Source: Salmonirosea aquatica
GTDB taxonomy: Bacteria; Bacteroidota; Bacteroidia; Cytophagales; Spirosomataceae
NCBI RefSeq assembly: GCF_009296315.1
Contig: NZ_WHLY01000002.1
Span: forward strand, 2,356,001-2,420,000
Reading direction: 5' to 3'
DNA: 64,000 nt
Shown here: one piece after another, positions 44,379 to 52,706 of the stretch
Position numbering within the stretch: position 1 is the stretch's first letter
Layout: each line of letters opens with the position of its first letter
Made by a program: the position numbers and the translations under genes
Notes under the pieces: generated by a model
The model's input: the letters and a program-made list of their open reading frames with translations, nothing else
Databases searched by the model: none
What the model was told of the DNA's origin: nothing

Positions 44379-45611
44379 CTAAACTACCTTCACCGCTATG
44401 CGATGGCAGGCATTATTAATGTACCCTTTGGGGTTCCAGGCAGGTATTACCATGGGCTGCGACTTTCCCATGCTGTCGGTTGCCTTGGCCCAGATTTCGT
44501 AGTACCCTTTTCCGGGAAACTTGAGATTGGCAGTCCAATGCTGCCAGGCCAAACGGTTTTTGGGCGCCTTCAGCTCGCATTTCTGCCAAGAGGCCCCATA
44601 ATCCATGGATACCATCATTTCCTTAATCGACAAATCACCTGCCCATGCGTGCCCTCGTACTGCGAGTGACTGGCCTGATTCCAGGATCGCACCCGAACGA
44701 GGGTAGGTAATGACGGATTTTACGGGCATTGATTCGATGATCTTCATGTCTTCATCCGGCACTTCCGCCCCCGGCTCAACCGGGTAAGCGGGTACGCGGT
44801 AGCTATCTCCTCCCATTTTTTCACCATCGTGCACGATGTTCCGGATTGAAATCCGGCTCAGCCATTTACCCGATGTGGAGGCAGGCCAGCCACCTACAAC
44901 CAATCGCAAAGGATGTCCGTGCATGATTGGAATATCCTGTCCATTCATGGCCCAGGCTAGCAATGTTTCATCTTCAAGGGCTTTTTTTATTGGAACGCCT
45001 CGCGAAATAGGTACCTTTTTGGGGTCACCACTAAGATGGGTGTCTTGCCCGTAGTACCCAATATAGACCGCATCGGGTTTGATACCTACGCTTTCGAGTA
45101 CATCCTTTAGCCGTACTCCTGTCCATTCGGCGCAACTTACCGCGCCTTCACCCCACTGGTTGCCCGATGCGGGCGGATTGTAGCCATTCCGCCCATTTCC
45201 CCCGCATTCCAGCGTGAGCTGGTAGGTATGTGGCTTGAATTTGGTTTTCAGATCCTGTAGGGTAAACGTTTTCTTTGCCTTTGCCGACTCGCCATCAATA
45301 GTCAGGCTCCAGTTTTTTGCGTCCACTTCTGAGGGTGGGTTGCCGTTATTACGAATAAACATCTTGTCGGCGGGAGTCACCGCATCGTCCAACAAGTGAG
45401 CAGGCGTTTCTACATTCCAGGGCCGATCACTCAGTACAATCAGATCCTTGTTTTTACCGGCCGGGAGTTCCCCACCTTCTAAAATCAACGGTGTGTAATG
45501 GGCAGGCATTTTGTCAGCAAAGGCCACTTCGGTACCCAATGTGGCTACAAGAGACGCCAGAACGCTTTTTTTGAGAAAACCACGACGATTGTGGAAGTTG
45601 TTGGTGTTCAT
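44379..45611 (-). CDS. Sulfite oxidase-like molybdopterin oxidoreductase (Tat-exported)
   Basis: 410 residues. A twin-arginine signal (NRRGFLKK, 8-15) indicates folded export with the cofactor. The oxidoreductase domain has LTLECGGNGR, whose cysteine (about 136) corresponds to the molybdenum ligand of sulfite oxidase, GHPLRLVVGGW and the SGKWLSRISI segment. A C-terminal Mo-co dimerisation domain follows (GHAWAGDLSIKEMMVSMDYG, QHWTANLKF). With the adjacent c-type cytochrome it resembles the SorAB sulfite dehydrogenase. Oxidation of sulfite to sulfate is the probable reaction; other substrates in this family are possible. Confidence 0.9.
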   Translation of the reverse strand: MNTNNFHNRRGFLKKSVLASLVATLGTEVAFADKMPAHYTPLILEGGELPAGKNKDLIVLSDRPWNVETPAHLLDDAVTPADKMFIRNNGNPPSEVDAKNWSLTIDGESAKAKKTFTLQDLKTKFKPHTYQLTLECGGNGRNGYNPPASGNQWGEGAVSCAEWTGVRLKDVLESVGIKPDAVYIGYYGQDTHLSGDPKKVPISRGVPIKKALEDETLLAWAMNGQDIPIMHGHPLRLVVGGWPASTSGKWLSRISIRNIVHDGEKMGGDSYRVPAYPVEPGAEVPDEDMKIIESMPVKSVITYPRSGAILESGQSLAVRGHAWAGDLSIKEMMVSMDYGASWQKCELKAPKNRLAWQHWTANLKFPGKGYYEIWAKATDSMGKSQPMVIPAWNPKGYINNACHRIAVKVV

Positions 45612-45839
45612 ATACTACTAACGCAGATAACCAGGATTTCTTTTGGTAAGGCAAGGTACCACAGGTTTTCGGAAAACGCCACAGGTACCTACTGCAATTA
45701 TAACAACTGCGTCGGTTAAACTATTTGGCGCCCGTTTTCCTTATAATGACGAAGTGGTATTTTTTCAAAAGGAGAAAATAAGACGATAGCCGTTGGGCAG
45801 TCAACCGCTCCGTTTCTATTTTCACTGTCAACCAAATAA

Positions 45840-46364
45840 ATGATTACGATCGTTTCTGGCACCAATCGCCCTAATTCCAAAACAATTGAGGTTGCCGAAT
45901 TTTACCAGCAATTGCTCGCCAGCCACCAGGTCGAAAGTCAGATTCTGGATCTGGCCAAACTCCCCGCTGACTTCACTTTTACGGCCTTGTATGGTAATGT
46001 AGGCAAGAATGAAGAATTCAATGTGTTGCGAAGCCTGATGGATGCTTCGCAAAAATTCGTATTCGTTGTGCCGGAATACAACAATTCCTTTCCCGGCGTT
46101 TTCAAAGCGTTCATCGACGGGCTGAGCTACCCTAACGCTTTACAATATAAGAAGTGCGCATTGGTGGGCCTTTCGGATGGTGTACAAGGCAATGCCCTAG
46201 GTTTGAGTCATCTTACGGATGTACTTAACTATTTAGGTATGCATGTGCTGGCTCAAAAAGTCAGGATTCCGTTCATGCAAAAGAATTTTGTAAAAGGAAA
46301 AATTGCCGACCGATTCATTGATCAGCTCATCGATGATCAGGCCCGGCTATTTCTGGCGTTTTGA
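45840..46364 (+). CDS. NAD(P)H-dependent FMN reductase family protein
   Basis: 174 residues, flavodoxin-like fold. The FMN-phosphate loop is SGTNRPNSKT (about 5-14), and VPEYNNSFPGVFKAFIDG (about 77-94) is the family hallmark (PEYN-x-S-x-P-x-x-L/F-K). It is expected to reduce flavin, quinone, azo compounds or chromate with NAD(P)H in the cytoplasm. Single gene between the sulfite oxidase and the convergent GDPD gene. The 228 bases upstream hold two GGTACC sites and no recognisable promoter box. Confidence 0.92.
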   Translation: MITIVSGTNRPNSKTIEVAEFYQQLLASHQVESQILDLAKLPADFTFTALYGNVGKNEEFNVLRSLMDASQKFVFVVPEYNNSFPGVFKAFIDGLSYPNALQYKKCALVGLSDGVQGNALGLSHLTDVLNYLGMHVLAQKVRIPFMQKNFVKGKIADRFIDQLIDDQARLFLAF

Positions 46365-46382
46365 TCAGGTAGCAGCAGGTGC

Positions 46383-47165
46383 TCATTTTTTGGTTAAATC
46401 CAGCAGGCGTTCGGGTTCATCGGTCGTGAGAAAATCAAATCCCTTTGCCACAAACCACGCCATGGACGTGCTATCATTTACGGTCCATGCATTCAGGGTC
46501 TGCTTGTGCTGCTGGGCTTCCTGAATCCACGACTCATTCTTTTTGTACACATTCTGGTTGTAATCCAGTCCGTCGAGGCCATCAGCAGCTACCTGGGCGG
46601 GCGTTTTGTCTCCATTAAGGTAGGTCACCTTTGCCTTTGGGTCCAGTTCCTTCACTTTTTTACACACGTCATAGTCAAATGCGATGTAGTCCACCAAGGG
46701 TCGGGTTTTGGTTTTCCTTACCATTTCCACACACTTTTCGGCTAGCGCCAACGACCGTTCCTTACCCAGTTGCGAGGTCTTGATCTCTAATATCAGCCGC
46801 GTCTTTTTAAGTTCTCTACCCAGAGTAAGGTATTCCAACAGAGTTGGCAGCGTTTCGCCATTACTTAGTTTTACCGCCGCCAGAGTAGCCGATGTACTTT
46901 TTTCGATCGGAACTTCCTGAATCGTGTGATCATGATTAACGAAAAGTCCCGAGTCAGCAGCCATGTGCACGTCGAACTCACTGCCATAACAACCTAGCCG
47001 GGCTGCTTCCCGCAGGGAAGCCAGGGAATTTTGTGGAGAATTGGTGTTTTTCCAAGCACCCCGATGGGCAATTACGTAGGTTGTGCTACGCTTTTTGGCA
47101 ACAAGGCTCGCAAGAACTGTAAAGAAGAGTGAACCGAAGCCGAGAAGAAGAACGAATTTTTTCAT
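46383..47165 (-). CDS. Glycerophosphodiester phosphodiesterase
   Basis: 260 residues from the ATG at 47,165, which gives a signal peptide (MKKFVLLLGFGSLFFTVLAS). A start 75 bases upstream lies inside the CPBP gene and is rejected. Active-site residues: H34-R35 in IAHRGAWKN, E63 and D65 in GSEFDVHM, and H78 in VNHDH. LILEIKTS supplies the second metal-binding acid. It cleaves glycerophosphodiesters to glycerol-3-phosphate and an alcohol. Exported, so it probably scavenges phospholipid head-group products. It begins 27 bases after the CPBP gene stop. Confidence 0.93.
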   Translation of the reverse strand: MKKFVLLLGFGSLFFTVLASLVAKKRSTTYVIAHRGAWKNTNSPQNSLASLREAARLGCYGSEFDVHMAADSGLFVNHDHTIQEVPIEKSTSATLAAVKLSNGETLPTLLEYLTLGRELKKTRLILEIKTSQLGKERSLALAEKCVEMVRKTKTRPLVDYIAFDYDVCKKVKELDPKAKVTYLNGDKTPAQVAADGLDGLDYNQNVYKKNESWIQEAQQHKQTLNAWTVNDSTSMAWFVAKGFDFLTTDEPERLLDLTKK

Positions 47166-47191
47166 AGGGATTAAGGTAAGGAATAATAAAA

Positions 47192-47950
47192 TTATAAAGG
47201 AGAGGAATCGTTTTTCCGATTCGTTCGCCACAGAAACCACAGCATGCTTACCATGATGACAAGCGAATAATCCTTAATTACAGACGGACCATAGAGCATC
47301 CAGTGATTATTGTAGAAGGCATGGAATAAGGTCGTGAATGCCAGATTGCGGGTAGCATAGTACACGAAAAGATAAGCTCCCCCCATGGTGAAAGGGCTCC
47401 ACAACGACCAAAGCGGATTGTGGTATTGCCATAGGTAGGCAGGGATGTGGGTAGCGGTAAAGAAAACTAATACTGCCAGGAACAGTACGATTGTACGTCG
47501 ACGGGACAGACCCTGACTTTCCGCAAAGCGAACGGGCAGAAACCGAAACAGATATTCTTCAATTACGGCCCCCGGTATTGAGTTTAATAAAAAAACGGGT
47601 AAGAATCGGGCAAAGCTTCGAGTAGAGCCTAGTTTTGAAAAACCATCGGGTAACCGGTAAGCCTGGGCGATATTGGCTACCAACCAAACCAACAGGCCTA
47701 TGGTCACTCCCAACAGCCACTCTTTTCCTCTGAAAGGCTGAATAAGCCAACGCGGAGGCGCGTACTTCCTTACCAAAAAATAGATCAATCCGATCTGAAT
47801 GCTGTACACCATCACCCCCAACAAAATCAGTGGCCATTTGTTGGTAAACGACTTAACGGGCCCTATGATGTCAAAGAAAAACAACAGATTGGCCAGTAGC
47901 GCAAACAAACCATTGGCCAGCAGAATAATCCACAGATGCCGCTGCCGCAT
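47192..47950 (-). CDS. CPBP family intramembrane metalloprotease
   Basis: 252 residues with about seven hydrophobic segments. The CPBP (Abi/CAAX-like) motifs are seen: the glutamate pair in GAVIEEYLFRFLPV, the histidine in FTATHIPAYLW, and HAFYNNHW near the end. The family includes prenyl-protein endopeptidases and bacteriocin-immunity proteins; the substrate here is unknown. It is followed by the GDPD gene. A lysine-rich, AT-rich stretch separates it from the regulator gene. Confidence 0.88.
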   Translation of the reverse strand: MRQRHLWIILLANGLFALLANLLFFFDIIGPVKSFTNKWPLILLGVMVYSIQIGLIYFLVRKYAPPRWLIQPFRGKEWLLGVTIGLLVWLVANIAQAYRLPDGFSKLGSTRSFARFLPVFLLNSIPGAVIEEYLFRFLPVRFAESQGLSRRRTIVLFLAVLVFFTATHIPAYLWQYHNPLWSLWSPFTMGGAYLFVYYATRNLAFTTLFHAFYNNHWMLYGPSVIKDYSLVIMVSMLWFLWRTNRKNDSSPL

Positions 47951-48105
47951 GCGTTTCGCCAGGTCAGGTTCCTGTGGCTGTGGCTCGTCAAGGTGGATGG
48001 GTGGTTCGATTGCAGCAGATTTTTTTTACAAATATACAGAGCAGAAGCAAAAGCAAAGCCAAACCAGTGAATTGGAATCAATACGGCAATTCCTGGGCGA
48101 ATAGG

Positions 48106-49089
48106 CTACACCAGGATCACTTCTTCTTTGTAATACTTATTGCGGTATTCGATGGGCGTCAAGCCCGTGATTTTTTTAAAGAGCTCCCGGAACGCCTTGG
48201 TATCGGTATACCCTACATCGAACATCACCTCGCTGATATTTTTGCGACTACGCTCAAAACTCCGCTTGGCAGCTTCTATTTTCACGCGTTGGATGTAATC
48301 CACCACCGAATGGTGCGTGGCCTTCCTGAACCGACGCTCAAAACTCCGACGGCCTACTGCTACCCGCTCCGCCAGATCGTCTACGGCGATTTTTTCACAA
48401 TAGTTTTCCTCGATAAATTCCTGGGCTCTCAGTACCTCCGCATCGTCGTGATCCTTTTGTCCCTTGAAAAGCATAAAGGCGGATTGGCTGTCGCGGTCAA
48501 TATCGATGGCAAAGTATTTTGAAGCCAGGATAGCCGTATCGCGATCGGTGTATTTTTCCACCAGATACAGCAGCAAATTCCAGTAAGAGTTGGCTCCTCC
48601 ACTCGAATACAGGTTGTGCTCTTCGGTGATGATGCTACCATCCACCAGTTCTACCTCGGGAAACAACTCCCGGAATTCACTAGCGAAAGCCCAATGCGTA
48701 GAGCAACGCTTCCCATCGAGTAGGCCCGTTGATGCCAGCAGAAAAGCGCCCACGCAAAGAGAAGCCACTTCCGCCCCTTTAGCGTACTGCTCCACGATCC
48801 AGTCTATGAGCACATCGTTCTTTCGGATAGCACTTTTCATATCACCAAATAAGGCCGGAATTATTACCAGGTCGGTCCGATTCACTTCGTGCAGCAGCCG
48901 ATCGGTGTGTACCGAAAAAAGGCCATTCTGATAGTGTACGTCCCGGGTCGCTCCCACCAGCTGTACCTCGAATATAGGGGGCTTACCACTGGCTTGCAAG
49001 AACTGATTCACCGCTGTAAAAAGATAACGTGGGTCAGCTACGGCTTCCAGCACTGCGGATTCGGGAACGAGAATCGAGACGGTTTTCAT
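48106..49089 (-). CDS. GlxA-type transcriptional regulator (DJ-1/PfpI + AraC HTH)
   Basis: 327 residues from the ATG at 49,089 (MKTVSILVPESAV); the open frame extends 102 bases further but that part is AT-rich and unlike the family. Residues about 1-190 are a DJ-1/PfpI-like domain with the elbow cysteine in ASLCVGAFLLA. Residues about 215-320 carry two AraC helix-turn-helix units (IAVDDLAERVAVGRRSFERR and ISEVMFDVGYTDTKAFRELF). Such regulators respond to small molecules. It is divergent from a run of eight small genes and is the obvious candidate to control them. A TTG-N20-TATTTTTA box (49,137-49,167) may be its promoter. Confidence 0.92.
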   Translation of the reverse strand: MKTVSILVPESAVLEAVADPRYLFTAVNQFLQASGKPPIFEVQLVGATRDVHYQNGLFSVHTDRLLHEVNRTDLVIIPALFGDMKSAIRKNDVLIDWIVEQYAKGAEVASLCVGAFLLASTGLLDGKRCSTHWAFASEFRELFPEVELVDGSIITEEHNLYSSGGANSYWNLLLYLVEKYTDRDTAILASKYFAIDIDRDSQSAFMLFKGQKDHDDAEVLRAQEFIEENYCEKIAVDDLAERVAVGRRSFERRFRKATHHSVVDYIQRVKIEAAKRSFERSRKNISEVMFDVGYTDTKAFRELFKKITGLTPIEYRNKYYKEEVILV

Positions 49090-49136
49090 TTTCAATTTTG
49101 ATGGAAAGAGCAGAAGAATGCGTGAAAAATTTTTGA

Positions 49137-49167
49137 TAAAAATAATAAAATCTTTTGTCGCAATCAA
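49137..49167 (-). promoter_or_regulatory. Possible promoter of the GlxA-type regulator
   Basis: On the minus strand TTG (49,165-49,167), 20 bases, then TATTTTTA (49,137-49,144; one mismatch), about 48 bases before the ATG. Confidence 0.4.
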
Positions 49168-49296
49168 CCCGGTAAAGTGTCGGTTTTGCACCGTTCATAT
49201 ATACCTGTTATCTACCAAATTTGCATTATAAAGTTTGACAAAAAGAAGATTATATACCATCTAGACCAAGCTATTACCGTTTTCTATGTCGAGGCT

Positions 49297-49659
49297 ATGT
49301 CATTTCCCGAAGGTGTCATGCAGGCTCATCAAAAACTTCATAGTCTGCTACCTTCCGTAGAGGGGCGAAACTTTTACGGTATTTCCCGGCCTTCCGACAG
49401 CAAAGAAATTATTTACAGAGCCGCGGTGGAAGAAGCTTATACAGGCGAAGCCGAAAAGTACGGCTGCGAGGCCTTTACTATAAAGAAAGGCGACTACCTG
49501 AGCGAAACACTGACTAACTGGCGTGAGGATGAAAAACAGATCGGCGAGACTTTCCAAAAACTCCTGGCCGATCCTCGCCTCGATCCTGAGGGCTACTGCC
49601 TGGAAGTGTATGTGAGCGATGACGAAATGCGGTGCATGGTACCCCTTCGAACTTTATAA
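49297..49659 (+). CDS. Effector-binding-like (GyrI/SOUL-like) small protein; true start uncertain
   Basis: 120 residues from the ATG at 49,297. The reading frame stays open to a GTG at 49,177, and the 14 or so residues before the ATG (KKIIYHLDQAITVFYVEA) look like a genuine first beta strand of this family, so translation may begin upstream at a non-ATG codon. Recognisable parts: MQAHQKLHSLLP, NFYGISRPS, YRAAVEEAYTGEAEKYGC, IKKGDYLSETL and the CMVPL ending. This resembles the GyrI-like effector-binding domains often annotated as transcriptional regulators, but without any DNA-binding part. First gene of the run next to the GlxA-type regulator. Confidence 0.72.
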   Translation: MSFPEGVMQAHQKLHSLLPSVEGRNFYGISRPSDSKEIIYRAAVEEAYTGEAEKYGCEAFTIKKGDYLSETLTNWREDEKQIGETFQKLLADPRLDPEGYCLEVYVSDDEMRCMVPLRTL

Positions 49660-49682
49660 CCTACCTAACCTTTGCGAACCAG

Positions 49683-50099
49683 ATGGCAAAAATTAACACG
49701 TATCTGACTTTCAGCGGCAACTGCCGCGAAGCCATGACTTTCTATCAGAAATGCCTGGGTGGTGAACTAAGCCTGATGACGATCGGTGAATCCCCGATGG
49801 CCGAACGGATGCCAAAGAAAATGAAAGACAGCATTCTGCACGCTACACTCCGAAAAGACGGACTCACGCTACTGGCCAGTGATATGGTGGATGAGGAAAC
49901 CCTAAACCGGGGAAATAGCATCTCGTTGATGCTGGACTGTGAGAGTGAAGCTGAAGTGCGAGGCTGTTTCGACAAACTTGCAGCAGATGGAAACCCCACG
50001 CATCCGCTGGAAAACACATTCTGGGGAGCCTTGTTTGGCGGCTTAACGGATAAATATGGCAATCAATGGCTGTTGCACTTTGATCGTAATGCCTATTGA
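49683..50099 (+). CDS. VOC family protein (PhnB-like)
   Basis: 138 residues from the ATG at 49,683. In-frame codons upstream overlap the previous gene and are unlike the family. The PhnB/28-kDa-glyoxalase layout is clear: TYLTFSGNCREAMTFYQKCL at the start, MTIGESPMAE in the middle, LMLDCESEAEV, and WGALFGGLTDKYGNQWLLH at the end. Often small-molecule binding; no enzyme activity can be assigned. Second gene of the small-protein run. Confidence 0.88.
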   Translation: MAKINTYLTFSGNCREAMTFYQKCLGGELSLMTIGESPMAERMPKKMKDSILHATLRKDGLTLLASDMVDEETLNRGNSISLMLDCESEAEVRGCFDKLAADGNPTHPLENTFWGALFGGLTDKYGNQWLLHFDRNAY

Positions 50100-50128
50100 C
50101 TTTTTCGAACATACAATTTTATAACGCA

Positions 50129-50352
50129 ATGGCAACTCAAAAAAACGTAAACCTTGCTGAATCTCAAAACTCCTCTCTCCCCTACTTGCCTCACCGGCAA
50201 AACGCGCCCTAAATAGTCATGGTATTTCTACCTTACAGCAGCTTGCCGAGTATAGCGAAGCAGAGATCCAACATTTCCACGGGGTGGGGCCAGGTACCCT
50301 CTTAAAACTTCGATCTGCTTTGAAAAATGCGGGACTAACATTTAAAAACTAA
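50129..50352 (+). pseudogene. Helix-hairpin-helix (RNAP alpha-CTD-like) small protein with a -1 frameshift
   Basis: The ATG at 50,129 gives MATQKNVNLAESQNSSLP and then runs to an early stop. The neighbouring frame continues LASPAKRALNSHGISTLQQL, AEYSEAEIQHFHGVGPGTLL and KLRSALKNAGLTFKN to the TAA at 50,350-50,352. One base is missing at the C4 run 50,179-50,182. The repaired protein has about 74 residues and matches a Bacteroidota family of small helix-hairpin-helix proteins (HGVGPGTL is the hairpin). It would bind DNA or RNA. Too short and broken to appear as one open frame. Confidence 0.75.
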
Positions 50353-50354
50353 CC

Positions 50355-50762
50355 ATGGCCAAAGACATCCATGACTCCAAAAGCGTGACCGCATTGATTC
50401 AAACTCTTGATCCTGACTTTGGCAGGATGGTAGAGGAAGTGAGGCAAATTGTTCTGAGTAGTAGTGAAATGATTGGGGAGCAGATCAAATGGAATTCACC
50501 CAGTTTTTTCTACACCGGTGAAATGAAGCCTTTTAACCCAAAAGAATATAAACGGGATATGGCGGTCATGAACCTGCGCAAGGGTCGGGTTCTGCTGATT
50601 TTTCCTACCGGTGCCACCATAGAAGATACGAGCAGCTTGCTAAAGGGTACCTACACCGATGGGCGGCGGATCATACGGTTTGATGATCTGGACGAAGTGA
50701 AAAAGAAAGCCTTCGAGGTACAGGTAATACTTGTAAAATGTATAGACTTAATCGAACAATAA
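50355..50762 (+). CDS. DUF1801 domain protein
   Basis: 135 residues. A DUF1801 domain: IGEQIKWNSPSFFYTGEMKP in the middle and an ending rich in KKKAFEVQVILVKCI. The fold is related to YdhG/Fra-like proteins, one of which is an iron chaperone in Bacillus; no such role can be read here. It starts two bases after the helix-hairpin-helix gene stop, so the two were presumably coupled. One of two DUF1801 genes in this run. Confidence 0.87.
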   Translation: MAKDIHDSKSVTALIQTLDPDFGRMVEEVRQIVLSSSEMIGEQIKWNSPSFFYTGEMKPFNPKEYKRDMAVMNLRKGRVLLIFPTGATIEDTSSLLKGTYTDGRRIIRFDDLDEVKKKAFEVQVILVKCIDLIEQ

Positions 50763-50775
50763 AACTCTAATTAAA

Positions 50776-51156
50776 ATGAAAAAGGACAAAATCATCTACT
50801 GGGCAGCAACCCTATTTATTTTCCTGTTCGAAGGTGTAATGCCCGCGCTGACTTCTCAGACCGAACTTGCCAAGGAAGGTATCCGGCACTTGGGCTATCC
50901 CGACTATTTCGGCAATATCCTAGTGGTTTTTAAGGTACTGGGCTCATTGGCATTGGTCATTCCACAAGTCCGGGGCAGGGTGAAGGAATGGGTGTACGCG
51001 GGCTTTGTCTTCGACTTTCTGTTTGCCACAATCAGCCTCATCGTAGTGGATGGTCCAATCCCTCAATCCTTTTTTCCAATGGTGATCCTGGCCATTCTGG
51101 GTGTCTCGTACATCTACTATCATAAATTAAATCACCCTTTATCAGCCCGGGCATGA
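50776..51156 (+). CDS. DoxX-like membrane protein
   Basis: 126 residues with four hydrophobic segments (about 7-22, 48-66, 72-90, 97-116). FEGVMPALTS then KEGIRHLGYPDYFGNIL and KVLGSLALVIP fit the DoxX-like family (DUF4345/DoxX_2 type). The function of the family is unclear; some members take part in thiol or sulfur redox. Its stop overlaps the start of the second DUF1801 gene (ATGA at 51,153-51,156), so they are translationally coupled. Confidence 0.88.
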   Translation: MKKDKIIYWAATLFIFLFEGVMPALTSQTELAKEGIRHLGYPDYFGNILVVFKVLGSLALVIPQVRGRVKEWVYAGFVFDFLFATISLIVVDGPIPQSFFPMVILAILGVSYIYYHKLNHPLSARA

Positions 51157-51497
51157 ATACCGTAAAACCTGAAAATGTCGCCGAGTACATCGCCGGATTT
51201 CCAAAAGAAACGCAGCTGATTCTGGAACAGATTCGGACTACGATCAGTAAAACGTGTCCAGATGCAGAAGAGAAAATCAGCTACGGTATGCCCACATTCA
51301 CCCATCGGGGGAAAGTCCTGGTCCATTTTGCGGCCTTCAAAAATCACATTGGCTTTTATGCCACGCCGACCGGGCACGAAGCATTTAGGGAAGAGTTTTC
51401 CCGCTACAAGACAGGCAAGGGTTCGGCGCGGTTCCCGTTGGACGAGCCGATGCCGCTAGATTTGATCGACAGAATTGTCAAATTCAGAATGAAATAA
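51153..51497 (+). CDS. DUF1801 domain protein (YdhG-like)
   Basis: 114 residues. It matches the YdhG/Fra-like branch of DUF1801: VAEYIAGFPKETQLILEQIR at the start, then EKISYGMPTFTHRGK, HIGFYATPTGHEAF and the basic GKGSARFPLDEPMPLDLI ending. Its Bacillus relative is described as an intracellular iron chaperone; the assignment here is by family only. Translationally coupled to the DoxX-like gene. Confidence 0.9.
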   Translation: MNTVKPENVAEYIAGFPKETQLILEQIRTTISKTCPDAEEKISYGMPTFTHRGKVLVHFAAFKNHIGFYATPTGHEAFREEFSRYKTGKGSARFPLDEPMPLDLIDRIVKFRMK

Positions 51498-51541
51498 ATA
51501 TTCCGGAAAATCTCTTAAACAATTTCAAATAATATTGACTG

Positions 51542-51982
51542 ATGGAAAAGAAAGAATTCAAAATAACGATCGATGCTCCGCGCGAGCAAGTCTGGCAGAT
51601 ACTGTGGGACGATGCCACTTATCCGAAATGGACCACGATTTTTGGCGAAGGTTCGCGGGCCGAAACCGACTGGAAGGAGGGGAGCAAGGCACTTTTCCTT
51701 TCGGCCACGGGCGATGGTATGCTGAGCCGGGTGGTGGCTAACCGGCCATACGAATGTATGGCTTTTGAGCATCTGGGCGAAGTGAAAGACGGACAGGAAT
51801 ACCTGGACAGCGAGCTAGCAAAGCAGTGGGCGGGGGCCATCGAGACTTATACGCTCGAAAATGCGGATGGAAAAACTGTCCTTACAGTAGTCATGGACAT
51901 TGCCGATGAGCATATGGATTATTTCTTGAGTACCTGGCCGAAGGCTTTGGAAAAAGTGAAGGAACTGAGCGAAGAAAACTAA
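51542..51982 (+). CDS. SRPBCC domain protein (AHSA1/START-like)
   Basis: 146 residues. A START/Bet v1-type hydrophobic-pocket fold: FKITIDAPREQVWQILWDDA, YPKWTTIFGEGSRAETDW, RPYECMAFEHLG and a C-terminal helix ending WPKALEKVKELSEEN. These proteins bind or act on small hydrophobic molecules, and many are of unknown role. Seventh gene of the run next to the GlxA-type regulator. Confidence 0.88.
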   Translation: MEKKEFKITIDAPREQVWQILWDDATYPKWTTIFGEGSRAETDWKEGSKALFLSATGDGMLSRVVANRPYECMAFEHLGEVKDGQEYLDSELAKQWAGAIETYTLENADGKTVLTVVMDIADEHMDYFLSTWPKALEKVKELSEEN

Positions 51983-52021
51983 TAACAGAACTAAACCTAT
52001 TTGGTAAAACTGAACATGACC

Positions 52022-52597
52022 ATGAGAAAGCTAAAATTGCAGGTACAGATGTCAGTAGATGGCTATATCAGCGGACCCAAAGGCGAGTTGGATTGGACGG
52101 TCTGGAACTGGGACAGCGGCCTTGAGGCCTATGTCAACGCTCTTACTGATTCTTCTAATACCATTCTATTGGGCAGAAACATGACGGATGGCTTCGTTAA
52201 TTACTGGACTGACGTAGTAAACAACCAGCCCAAAAGCCGTGAATTTCCCTTTGCCAAAAAAATGATAGATACTCCCAAAGTGGTGTTTACAAAAACCATG
52301 GAGGAATCAATCTGGGCTAACACAACGCTGGCAAAAGGAGATCTTACCGAGGAGGTCAATCAAATCAAAAATCAGGATGGCGGGGATATTATTGTCTACG
52401 GCGGTGCGGGATTTGTTTCGTCCCTGATCAAAGCCGGACTTATCGATGAATACCACCTATTCATCAATCCTACCGCGATTGGCAACGGCATGATGATATT
52501 TGGTGATTTGGAGGAAAAGCAAAACCTGACTCTGGTGAAATCCCAGGCCTTTGACTGCGGGATCGTCGTGCTTTGTTATCAGCCGAAAGTAAGTTAG
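52022..52597 (+). CDS. Dihydrofolate reductase family protein (RibD C-terminal-like)
   Basis: 191 residues from the ATG at 52,022. An ATG at 52,016 and a TTG at 52,001 are alternatives. A DHFR-like fold: QVQMSVDGYISGPKGELDW, TILLGRNMTDGFVNYW, DIIVYGGAGFVSSLIKAGLI, and DEYHLFINPTAIGNG. Members use NAD(P)H, but the substrate is generally unknown; it is not a housekeeping FolA. Last gene of the plus-strand run, facing the end of the nuo operon across 109 bases. Confidence 0.9.
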   Translation: MRKLKLQVQMSVDGYISGPKGELDWTVWNWDSGLEAYVNALTDSSNTILLGRNMTDGFVNYWTDVVNNQPKSREFPFAKKMIDTPKVVFTKTMEESIWANTTLAKGDLTEEVNQIKNQDGGDIIVYGGAGFVSSLIKAGLIDEYHLFINPTAIGNGMMIFGDLEEKQNLTLVKSQAFDCGIVVLCYQPKVS

Positions 52598-52609
52598 GCC
52601 TCTATTAAC

Positions 52610-52637
52610 GGTACCTACCTTAGGTCGTATAGGTACC
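52610..52637. terminator. GGTACCTA/TAGGTACC dyad between convergent units
   Basis: An 8-bp perfect dyad with a 12-base loop lies between the DHFR-like gene and nuoJ. Without a T tract its terminator role is doubtful. Both arms contain the GGTACC palindrome. Confidence 0.35.
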
Positions 52638-52706
52638 CACATTACTTTAAGATAAACGATGTCCTAAGAAATTAAGCCATCCAGAAGAGTATAAGCGCTA
52701 ACGATG

